DNA of 64,000 nucleotides. Source: Diaporthe sp. PMI_573 (Eukaryota > Ascomycota > Sordariomycetes > Diaporthales > Diaporthaceae). The position numbers and the translations under genes were made by a program. Positions 45,011 through 55,035 of the stretch are shown here, piece after piece. A model generated the notes under the pieces. The model was not told where the DNA came from and made no database searches. It was given only the letters and a program-made list of their open reading frames with translations. How positions within the stretch are numbered: the stretch's first letter is position 1; every line of letters starts with the position of its first letter. The stretch is from positions 124,001-188,000 of the forward strand of contig JAJTUP010000082.1 of assembly GCA_021399435.1 (NCBI GenBank), given 5' to 3'.

Positions 45011-45839
45011 GCAGGACCTTATCGTTAGATTATTCTAGTTCTCGGAAATGTTTTTGTTATCCTTAGAGCAAAGGACCTTATTGTCAAAAAAGTCCTCCTT
45101 ATTCTTGGATATTTCTAGTATGTCGACGCCATTATACTCTTTAAAGCCTTTATCGATAAGTTTCTCTAAAAGTATACAAGTTAGGTTAAGGCAAGTACTA
45201 CCGAGCAAGTAAATCTAGAGGTCTACTAATTTACGTTTTAGAGATATCTTGTGAAGCTTTAAGGTAGTTATTCTTTGTAAGTTTTCTTTAGGAATCAAGA
45301 ACTATTAAAGATAATTACGAGATATAATGCTGAGATGCAATAGAAAGATATAAACAAAATGAGAAGAGTTAAAACATAGCAACGCCGCGCTTGCCTCACC
45401 CACGCTCCGGGAGCCTCAGAGTTTAAATCACCGCGCCCGCGCTCCTGCAAGCCAACCGGCCATTTACACCCAACATCGTTTCGTCCTTCCTCAAATTCGG
45501 TCAACTTTACGCAAACTCGTACATAGACAAGCATTTGGCCGCCGCCAGACATGGGGACGAGAGTAGGCCAGGCGGCAGTATAGAGCCTAGATTTCGCACG
45601 CCTGCTGCCCCCGGCTGCCTCATCTGCTTTTGCAAGCACTGGTCCTGTACCGTCTGGCCTACATAAAGCAAACCGTGGCGCCTTGTATTTATTTCCAGCC
45701 TACCTCCTACTTCCTACCGCTTATTACTCTCTCTGTACCTCCTCTTTTGTCTACTCCTCTATACAAGCTATCTACAAGCTAGGGCTTTTAATTTAGCTAA
45801 TCTTAGTTTTAAACACCTTATAATATACCAACCGTTATA
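45011..45839. other. AT-rich tail, GC-normal island and pyrimidine-rich leader
   Basis: After RIPed sequence, 45370-45680 is GC-normal without a recognised gene. About 45690-45840 is pyrimidine-rich (ctctctctgtacctcctctt) and runs directly into the DUF3435 start, so it is the likely promoter and leader of that gene. Confidence 0.4.
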
Positions 45840-48027
45840 ATGCCGGCAAAAAAAGCTGTCTTAAAATTCTTCTGTAAAGAGAGAGAGAAGGGCTCTAAAC
45901 AATGCAAGAAAGGGATTAACAGTGCTCTAGTCGTTAAGAAGGTAACGCCTAAGGTAGCGCAAGACTATAAGTACGAAAGGCCAGCAACAAGAGTATACGA
46001 TTAGGCCGACCTAATGGCTACCGTCTGCTCTTCCTCACGTATCGGCGAATACATTAAATCCACCTGTCGGGCAGGCTCTGACCGTGGTCTGCATTACAAG
46101 GTAAGTGCTCCGGGTGCCTCGGCTCGGCACGGCTTGTCTAGTCCGTTCACAGACTGATCGATGTAGGATATGATGTTTGGCGTGTTCCGGAACGAAAATG
46201 GCGAACCGGAATTCGCCGTTCAGGTTGTGCGAGACGCGAAGAACACGACGAAGACGCCTGGGAAAAGGTACGAGCGTTGGACCTTGGTTCTTTCTTTCAG
46301 TGGCGTACCACCATTTTGCGCCGTTGTTCTGATGCCGGTAGTTTCTGGCCCGAACATGCGCTCTACGTCCTCCTCGCCACACAGGCGTTTAGGGATTACG
46401 AAACCCTTGAGGATCTTCTTGCCCTCCAACCGTCAGAGGGCGAGATGGTGCATTTGCGATGGAGAGACGGCATCCTCGACTAGCTCTTCTTCAAGAGCAT
46501 GTCCTCGAGAAGATCCACCACGAAGATAGAAACGGCAGGCGCATTCAGCAAACGGCTCCGAGCCCTGGGCCTCCGCGCCGGATATCCGAATCCGCCTTAG
46601 ATTCACGACTTCCGAGCGGAGGGTTTAGTTTGGATCGGTACGTCTCCAGCGGCCCCTTCTCCCTCGCTCAACCTGCCTGACACGTCTTGTAGACAAGCTC
46701 TATACCCTTGCCCAGAGAATGAAGCACGCGAGCCATGACCCCAAGACCTTCAATACCCATTACCAGCCCAACAACTGTGGCACAGACGGCCAAGGCAGCT
46801 ATTTCGGCACCCAGGTGCGCTCCGTCGTCAACGATCTGTTTTCGTGGCTTGGCCCTGCTGCGGAACCCGCAGCTCCCGCAGTCTCTTCCAGCGGCGAAGC
46901 AAGAAGAGCTGAAACTCAAGCCTGACTTCGCTGCGGTTCTGGAGGAGCTCGCGGCTTTGCGGGGACGGCGGGACCCGGACTCGCTTTCCTCTCGCAATAA
47001 GCTTTATGCGGAGAAACGAAATCTGGTGTACCAAGAGCTCCGAACGTGGCAGAAGGCCCGGTCGTACCGCCCGGACATCGGCGAGAAAAATGGTGCCCTG
47101 CCGTGCTATCATCGGAGCCTCTTCAATCGTGTCAGATTCCTGACGCCCAAGCGGGACCGCCTCACATCAACCCTATTCAAGACTGCCGCCTTACACAGCC
47201 CGACTAGTCTCAACGCCCTCCGCGATATAATCGCTTTGTGCAGGACAGATACAGAAGTCGCGTTTCGGCCGGGCCTGAAGCCGGACAAGTTGTTGATGCG
47301 CAAACTCAACGCGCCGCCGGAAACGGCCCCAATTAACCACCCAGGCCGGCACCAATACGCAGATCTGCAGATCACGTACGATTGGAAACACATCTACAAC
47401 TGCTTCAAGAAAACACACCCCGGCTTTGCCGAGCTCTGCTTCCTGTGCCATAAGTGGGTATTCAGTAAGCCCAAATAGAGCGACCATTGCCGTTTGCACC
47501 TTGCTTGCCCCGAAAAGCTGCCTGTCCAGTGCGACCCCCTCGTCTACGACAGAATGCTCGCCGCCACCGGCTACTGTGTCTTCTGTATGGCGGACCCATT
47601 GCGCCCGCCTACAGAGCAACTCCGCCAGTTCCTGGAGAGAGGCCCGTAAAAAGATTATGTTTATCGGCATTACGAGAAGTACGTCCAAGCCTGTAACCAA
47701 GAAAAGCCAATAGGTTGCCCTCATCCCGGCATGCATTACGCCATGGTGTTTGATTTAGTCCAGGACCTCAAATACCATCTTCTAGACCTACATTGCCGCG
47801 ACTTCGCTAAGGAAGTAGATGTCCTGGAAGGCCTAGACCTGGAGGATAAGGTAGAACTGGCCCCCTCTCGCAAGAAGCAAAAGGGAAGCATTGATGAGGG
47901 GCCCGCCAAGGATACGCTATATTATTTCGTTGACGAGACAGCTAAAATGACGCGACAACATGGGTCGGCCACGGAGGTTAAGGGTAAGCCCTATTGCACA
48001 TCCACCTTCCAGCCTCTTTCTCCCTAG
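45840..48027 (+). pseudogene. DUF3435-type tyrosine recombinase (Starship captain-like), broken
   Basis: Exon 1 (45840-46100) begins MPAKKAVLKFFCKEREKG and ends in CSSSRIGEYIKSTCR, the first catalytic Arg block. A 66-bp intron follows. Exon 2 gives MMFGVFRNENGEPEFAVQVV, then after a shift near 46340 AFRDYETLEDLLAL. Next come IHDFRAEGL (the H-x-x-R box) and TFNTHYQPNNCGTDGQGSYF with the nucleophile Tyr region. A shift in TTTT near 46830 leads to FRGLALLRNPQLPQSLPA and a C-terminal Cys/His region (CPHPGMHYAMVFDLVQDL). At least five in-frame stops occur, mostly TAG. DUF3435 proteins include the captains that mobilise Starship giant transposons, and related non-captain families. Non-functional here. 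Confidence 0.75.
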
Positions 48028-48120
48028 GGTTGAGCTGGCTACTACCCCTTGTTCAAGTGGCTGCTCTTCGTTTCTGCCATCGCTCTTAGCTAATTAAAAG
48101 CCTGGGAGGGTGGATATCCC

Positions 48121-49404
48121 GTGTACTCTATCTACACGGGGGTTTTTTTTCTCTGTTTTTCATTGCTGCTCTTAACCCACGCTGTTACACAGGCCCAAAT
48201 AAAGGATGCTGACCACAACCAGGCTATCTTATGCCTCATGGCAGAATATATACAAGTGCCGCCAATATATATTAATATCTGTACCGATCCAATTGTTGTT
48301 AAAAGGCCTACAAGCCCGCCCTCTGCTTCTTATATCCCTTATACGCTTAACTTGTTCTTTAATTCCAAATTAAAGACTGCCTTCTTAAAATTCCGATTTT
48401 CTATCGGGACAGATTAACAGGAAGACCAGCCTATATATCTGGTAGTCTTGCCTAAGCAGATTACCTTAGTTACCTAGAAGGACAATAAAGCCGTATAAGA
48501 CTCTAGAATATCCCGGCTTTGTAACTTAGGTAGATATACTTTCTGTCTATATATTGAGTTAAGTAAAGCTGGCTTAGTTATTAGTCTTTAGATATAGCTG
48601 CTATTATTATTAATAGCCGTAAGACTTAATCCTTAAGCCTGTCGTAATTAATAATAGCTAGGTAAATAAACTTAACTAATAATATATATTTATTATTAGG
48701 CTATACCGACAGTATAGCTTTAAGAATTATATATTACTATATCTATACCTAGTTTTTTAAAAGCTAGCGCTTTTTATATAAATCTTTCTTATATATATAG
48801 AGGATAGGGTAGCAAGATAATTAAGAACTTTAGCTTAGCTATTAAAGATAATTATAATATTGTTAATAAGAATAATATTTTGACACAGTCTGGGAGCCCT
48901 CTATTATATAATAAGGCTGCCGCAGAGCCTGCCGGACCTTTACTAAGACGGAAGTAGCGTCATTTTTAAAAATCCTCTATAAAGTAAAGGCGGCTAAGTT
49001 TAAGCCTACAGTTAGACTTAGTATTAACTAATATCTATAATCTACTATGCTTTATCTAGAATATCTACAATAAGATCTAGAACAAGCAATAGGTAGGCCT
49101 CTGAGACAAGGTCTCTGCCAAGCTTAGCAGAATAGAGGCTCGGATTATACACACTATTATTAAGGAGCGGGTAAGCCAGCTGCAGGACGAGTTAATTAAC
49201 CAGATAGAGCAGATTAATAGAAACGCAGTTACCGCGGCTAGTAACCTTATAGACGAGGCTCTTGACGACAAGATAACTAGCATTAAGGTTGAGTTAGAGG
49301 ATATCGTTAGAGACGAGTTCCGTAATGTCGAGACGAGTATCTGGGACCAGCTTGAGGGCGGGACGTGGGAGGCATCTTTTATGCGGCGCCGGGAGCAACA
49401 CTGA
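48121..49404 (+). pseudogene. RIP-degraded frame with C-terminal coiled coil, next to DUF3435
   Basis: A single reading frame of 428 codons can be followed from 48121 to the stop at 49404. Its N-terminal part is open (YIQVPPIYINICTDPIVVKR, FFNSKLKTAFLKFRFSIGTD). The middle (48418-49100) is AT-rich with many TAA/TAG. The C-terminal 100 codons are again clean and coiled-coil-like (KERVSQLQDELINQIEQINR, KITSIKVELEDIVRDEFRNV). The return to frame after 680 bp of heavy mutation argues that point mutation, not indels, destroyed it. It lies 93 bp downstream of the recombinase relic, on the same strand. Family not recognised; possibly a companion gene of the same element. Confidence 0.45.
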
Positions 49405-50476
49405 ACTTGAGCATGTACATTTATTACCTGATTTTAGGGGTATCAAAAGTGTGCAGATTTCCCAGTCATCAATTGTTTCTCAGCCGAGTGATACCTAGCC
49501 ACGCCAGGTGAGGCGTTTAGCCATCAAGTATCTACACCGAGGCAAATGGCACAACAACCGCGACACAGATCTATGTGACGCATTGGGGCGGTGCGTGATG
49601 ATGTGATGCCGGTAGCTTGAATCCTGTTGGCATGAGGATTACTTTATCTGTGCCGTACCCCACCCACCTTTGGACCTCGGACTATACAATCCCATATAAA
49701 GTGAGGACGTTTGACTTACACCTATTTGCTTAATTCTGGACTTATCGTAATGTTTTTGTAGAAGGATTAAAGGGCTATTGATTGACGACATGTCTTAGGT
49801 ATTAATTGGTGTTTTGTGAGGGCGCCTGGCGGTGTAAAACCATGTCGATTAAAACCATACATTTGTCGACGCCCAATGCTTTGTGCGTCGGCTTAACTCT
49901 ATTAGCAAGATCCCTCCTCGAGCCATCTCATCATTCTTGCAATTTGGAACACTCAAAGAAATCAACGAGGATAATTCGGAAACTTTCAGCAGGCCGACCT
50001 GTCTAAGGACCTTCCGGAGTGCTACACGACAGTCCGGGCGCGCGCCAATGCGAAGGGCCGCAAGATGAAGCCCGTGATCACGGGCTGGAAGAAGGGCTTC
50101 GAGACGGGGTTAGTGTTTTAAATATTGATGTGGGATATTGTTACTGAAATTTGCCTAGATGCTGACGATGCTATCGAGATCGGAAAATGCTGCAAGTTGA
50201 GGAGTTTGATGCGAGGTCACCGAGACGCGGATCCCAGCCACTGGAAGTTCGTCGCTATTAAGTATTTTGCAGAGGACAGCGGTTATTTTTGCAGAAACCA
50301 GTCAAGGGCTGCTGCGGTGTCTGCTTTCGAAGTCGAGCGATGTAGGTACATGGCCAAACTATGAAGTTTTGCTCTGCTTTGATTCGGCAGAACGTGTACT
50401 TCCAGCCTAATCTCAAGGTGCAAAGACGCCGGATCGACGCTACGTTTTTGGTGACAGCTAGCTGCAGCACCATGTA
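49405..50476. other. Intergenic, one weak frame
   Basis: A plus-strand frame at about 50125-50364 starts MMWDIVTEICLDADDAIEIG and vaguely resembles an F-box start, but is too short and divergent to call. Confidence 0.35.
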
Positions 50477-50787
50477 TCAGGCTCTCGTGGAAAACATTGC
50501 GCCCAGACTTTCAAGATCAATTAACTCCCCCTGAAGGTCGGTTAAAGCCTGGCTGAGCAGTTCGGTTTCCGCCGTGGCACCATCGAGCTCCTTTTCCAAT
50601 TCAGAGTGAGCTACCTGTAAGACGGCATTTCGGGAAAATACTCCCAATTTACAGAATCTCAATGGCCATTTGCAGTTGGAAACACTCTTTCCTCGATCTC
50701 AGAATCTAAATATCTATTCAGAAGTAGATGAAATTGTTGAACCTGTGGATTCAGTGGCGTGACGGAATTTAGAGGTGCAGGGTCCAT
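50477..50787 (-). CDS. Small coiled-coil protein, two exons
   Basis: Exon 1 50787-50686 and exon 2 50614-50477, with a 71-bp intron, phase 0, weak GTGTTT donor and a normal TTACAG acceptor. The 79-aa product starts MDPAPLNSVTPLNPQVQQFH. The second exon is a continuous charged helix (HSELEKELDGATAETELLSQ, then ALTDLQGELIDLESLG) with leucine heptad spacing. There is no signal peptide. Small coiled-coil proteins of this size occur in fungal accessory regions. The donor is unusual, so this may also be a decayed gene. Function unknown. Confidence 0.4.
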
Positions 50788-51350
50788 AGACCAGACTAGC
50801 GCTAACCCCTCCGCGGAGCAGCAACTGGCCAACCAGTAGCTAGCCCTTAGCTTAGTCAGCACTTCTGGCCAACACTTACGTGGGGTCTTCGGCACCCACA
50901 AAGGTTAGCCAGAAGCGACACACACACCACCACCAAATGAGGCTATTTACAAGCCTTTCAACAGAACCTAAAAATAGATGGCGGCAAATACACCCTGCGG
51001 CCCTGTTTCTACCAAGCTCCCCTCGGCCTTTCTGCCTTACCCTAACCCTCAGCCGAAGAATCTGGGGCGACTCTTAGGCGGACACACAGACGACGCTGCG
51101 ACTGCCAACTTGCCCCTCTTCCGTCCCCGGGACAGCCTTCGAGATGGGGCAGTCTTTTATACTGGCGGCCCCCCGGGCGAAAATGTCCTTGCATTGGGGA
51201 TACAGGCTTGGAGAGATGCTTTTTGACGGGTCAGCCAAGGCACTCGTACCCCTCCTCGCTGTCCCTGTTCGACCGCGGAATCCCTTATGTGCTTCCGAGC
51301 CGGTCCCATCTCCGCTAGGCCGGTCTCAAAGCGACCGTTGTGTCACCCAC

Positions 51351-52408
51351 ATGGCAGCTGGCGACTCGCATGAGATCTGGATGGACAAACGCTCGAAGCG
51401 TAAAGCCGACGGCGAAGTGCTGGCCGGTTCCCGACAACGCCACAAGCGGGCAAAAGCCGAAGGCGGCGACAACGAGCCCGACATCAACTCTTCCATCAAC
51501 TTTTCCGACCTTTCTGTGGAACTGCATCGACTTGTCTTTGCTCATATCGAATCCATCGAAGACGTCATTTGCCTCGGTCTTGCGAGTCGATACTTCTGGG
51601 CTATCGGTCGAGATTATGTCCACGATTATTACACGTCGTTCCTTGGGCGATGGGCAGGTCAGAACATCGTTTGTATAGGAGAAGACGTCAAACCGGGCGA
51701 CTTCCCTCCTGGATTGTTCTCGGCGGAAGAGGTGGATGGATTGTGTCAAAGGACAACCGATATACCGTACGACGACGACTATCCCGACGACGTGGCATTT
51801 CCCGCGGTCCCATTCACGCTTTACCACTTCACCTTTCCCAGCATTTCCAACATGGAAGCAGAATGCGATCTGAGGACGAAGTCGCAACTGATATATTTTT
51901 GGTGCAGAGACCTGGGGAGGCGGAGCGACAAACCCAAGGATCCTGCATTTGAGTTGGCATATTCGGACATCTACGTCACAGAGTCAACGTACTTTCCCGA
52001 AATCCAACCATGGATTCTCCGAAACTTGACAACGAAAGATTTGTCCGCTCAGAAGCAATTGCCCTGAAACCGGAATTTATCCACGGCCCTAGCATCGACG
52101 TTTTAGGCTTTGGCGAAGTCGTTATGTCTCGCATCTGTTGGTCAACATCGTCATATGTCAGTATGCACGACACGTCAAACATCTCCAGGGGGGTGTGGGC
52201 AGGGCACTGCTTCGACATCACGACGTTGGCGAGACACGCGGACGAGATGCAGGGAGCGGAGTGGAGAGATGTGAGCGAGGAGGTTGCGAGTGAGATTGCG
52301 GGTATTTGGGAGGCTGAGTACGGCCGGGATTGGCGTGAGACCGTCTGCAAAGACTGGTATCAGACTTACGGGTGTCATCGGAGGGTCGGAACCCAAGGCT
52401 CGGGATAG
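51351..52408 (+). pseudogene. F-box protein with a one-base frameshift
   Basis: The start MAAGDSHEIWMDKRSKRKAD leads into a basic patch and then an F-box-like helix (FSDLSVELHRLVFAHIESIE, DVICLGLASRYFWAIGRDYV). The family tail follows (GDFPPGLFSAEEVDGLCQR). After IQPWILRNLTTK near 52040 the homologous sequence continues one frame over as FVRSEAIALKPEFIHGPSID, MSRICWSTSS and SRGVWAGHCFDITTLARH, to the stop at 52408. Without the shift the protein would be about 350 aa. No intron signals surround the join, so it is a one-base deletion or an assembly error. F-box proteins recruit targets to SCF ubiquitin ligases; many fungal ones of this type are uncharacterised. As read, translation would end at 52067. 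Confidence 0.6.
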
Positions 52409-52621
52409 AACACGGCGAGGCTGGTATGCGCGTCTGCTCCTTAACTTCCTCAACAGCGTTGACTAACAAGAGGGTCGCGTAGTACGGCAAGCGCTAGGAA
52501 ATGTGGAGCCTGTCGCCCACCAGATGACCAAACCCGTCCATACACAGTTTCCTCTCTTTTCCAACGGATCAAGTGCATGTCTGTGGGCAAATGTAATCAT
52601 TAGAAAATGCGACCTATAATA

Positions 52622-55035
52622 CTATGCTATCTGAAAAACCTCTAGGTCCTTCAGGGCGTCGCAAAGGATCTTCTTCATCGAGGAATAGAGCTCCGGCTCC
52701 AGCTTCTTCCACCTCCCGCCGTTTAGGAATACCTCCCTCCGCAGTCTGTTAACCCATGGGATCAGTGGCCGGTAATGTAATGTGAAATTTTTACCTGCCT
52801 TCTTAAGAAAAACTTCCTTGTCGGCAATCTCGCCAATTTTGGACGCAACTAACTTCTTATCGCTCTCGTAATTCCAGCTGTCATACTCGGTTGGCCCAAT
52901 ACCTTTGCCTGGCCCGTTGTAGTGGATGCATATCCAGAAGAGCACCCAGAAGAACGACTCGAGGTCGTGCATAAAAGAATGCCGCTCGCCTAGAAGCGCA
53001 CCAATGGCCATAAACGCCCTTGTGCCAGTCTTCCCCTTTACTCTCGAGGCGCCTTCTCGTTGCTCCTTGATAGCAAGGTCAAGGTCAATCAGAAAAGAAG
53101 GCCAAGAGGGATTCTCTTTATCCTCATTAATCATAAGATTGTTGATTAAGATGTCCCTGTAGAGGAAGCCGGCCTTGCGCAAGGACTCGTGTCCCTCGAT
53201 GCAACCCTCCAGCGCGCCAAGCAGAGCCGCTCGGGAGCTTGCCTTGTAGATGGACTTTCCATAGTCGCGTAGAACGACACGCCGATGTACCCGATTTGGC
53301 AGGGCACTGCTGCCGGCCTTTGTCGGAGATACCAAACAGAATCGCTTGTTTGGCGGCAGAGGGGCGCCAGTCTGGCTGGATGTCCGTTTCAGGCCGGCAT
53401 TGCTGCTGCTGCAGCCATTCTGTGGGGCACTAGTGCTTGTCGACGCTGTCGAGCGCTCCGGCCGGTAATTACTTGCCTTAGTGATGTCCAGTCCACCTCA
53501 GGCATTGCTGCAAATGTCGTCAACTTTACCGCAGACACAAATAGTCTCATAGTAATAGTACCGGGCCACATTAATTACCTTCTTATCTGTTGCCTTATGG
53601 AGGAGCTCGCCTTTCTCATCCCGCTCCGTATACTGCCACGAGTCTTTGATAACAAGCGGCGTCCTTAGGTCATCTTTGCAATAGGCTCTCTAATATGTCG
53701 TCGCCCGGCCGGCTATATAACGCGTACGGCCTATTTCCTCATCAATAATTAGTTGCTCCGTCAAACCATTCCGTTCAATCTCGATGTATCGCTGGCCATT
53801 TATTGTCATGATTGTAGGATCAAATCCAAGCTGCTCCTCACTCATCTAGAGGAATCCGAGGATAGTGGACACAAACCGTAGTCTATCTTTGTTGATGTCG
53901 AATTGTTTAGACGCGATCCCTCCCAGCCGGTCAAACTCCTATACCCTTATGAGAGATCCACAGAGGGTGAAGCCCAAGACAAAACGACGAGTATCCTGAG
54001 CCGAAAGCACTTCTCTGGCGTACGTTGCCAGATCAATCCGTGCTATCGATGGTTTGTCGGCAGACAGATTACTCTTCAGCTCGCCGGGCACGAGGATATG
54101 AGACCAACGATATCTAAAATCCTTCTCCGAGTTGGGGTCGTACGTAAAGTCGCTGTTCACGAAGCCGATATCCATGCTGCGCTTTCCCGTGGAGCCTGGG
54201 AGGGGCGTTTTCGGCTGCGCCAGCAGCTTTCGTCGATATGTTGAGATCGGATTGCAGTCTTCAGCGAATGCTTCCAGCGTCGGGATTAGGCCGTCAAACC
54301 AGGCCAGCACATCGCCCTCTTTTGCACCGACCGGCCATCCGGTCCACCCTTTGCTTCCGAAGAGCGGGTTGCTACCTCCCATGCATTTCTTGAAGACGAC
54401 CGCAGCCGCAGCCTCAAGACCTGCCACCCCTCAAAAAAGGTCTCGCTGAAATGGCTAAGCCCGACGTAGAGAGGACCAAGCTCTACCTTGAGGACCTTGT
54501 CCACATCTTGGCGGTATTTGGAGGAGTTTGCGAAGCTGCTTGTGCTGTGCACCATGGAGGTTTGCTGGAGGGAAGAGGCTATCGGTCGGGGAGGCGGCGT
54601 GGAATCGGTGACGGCATTGTAGACTTGATCCCAGATGAGCCCATCGTCAGGTTTGTCGGCGAGAGCTACATTCAAGAGAGGTTTGATCCGGTCGAAGTCG
54701 AAGTCGTCGGAAGTGATCGCCGAGTTCAGTCTTGGTAGTTCGCTGAAGAGGGTTCTTCCACCGCTGGAACGGAGTAGGCGAGCGGCAGGAAGTATCTGTA
54801 GCGTCGACAGAAGGACAAGGGCGATGTTTTGGAGCTCTGCAGAGTAGTCAGTAGTGTACGGTACCAGTAACGGAGCTGGGCTGCAATTACTATCATGGCC
54901 GAGCCTGCCAAGCGAGTCCGGACTGGAGGGAATGCTCTGGACTTGACAGGTCGAATTGAACGAAGCGCGGAAGGCGTCAAGACCTTTCCCGATAGGATTA
55001 TCCTTGATGACCTTTGACCGTGGTTGATCCGTCAT
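52622..55035 (-). pseudogene. FunK1 protein kinase, broken by stops and a frameshift
   Basis: From MTDQPRSKVIKDNPIGKGLD at 55035 the frame runs to about 54430. There a one-base shift in a GGGG run joins VGLSHFSETFFEG to AGLEAAAAVVFKKCMGGSNP. The FunK1 fold follows: WSHILVPGELKSNLSADKPS, then SLIRV*EFDRLGGIASKQFD, STILGFL*MSEEQLGFDPTI, GRATTY*RAYCKDD, SNA*GGLDITKASNYRPERS. It ends with the kinase C-lobe: LYRDILINNLMIN as catalytic loop (Tyr in place of His), FLIDLDLAIKEQ for DFG, GTRAFMAIGALLGERHSF and SFFWVLFWICIHYN. All four stops are explicable as TGG to TAG or CGA to TGA. About 800 codons, close to normal FunK1 length. FunK1 kinases are a fungal family, often expanded in accessory genomes. 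Confidence 0.85.

Noticed and set aside
45295..45639. 114-codon minus-strand frame in the GC-normal island
   Set aside because: No family, hydrophobic end runs into AT-rich repeat; lies in the likely promoter area of the DUF3435 gene.
51315..51887. 190-codon minus-strand frame opposite the F-box gene
   Set aside because: Antisense shadow of a recognisable F-box protein; no motif of its own.
20769..55035. Spok-type meiotic driver, because nuclease-fold and kinase domains occur in the window
   Set aside because: The domains are in separate, distant genes and the kinase is FunK1, not the Spok kinase; no single protein has the Spok order.
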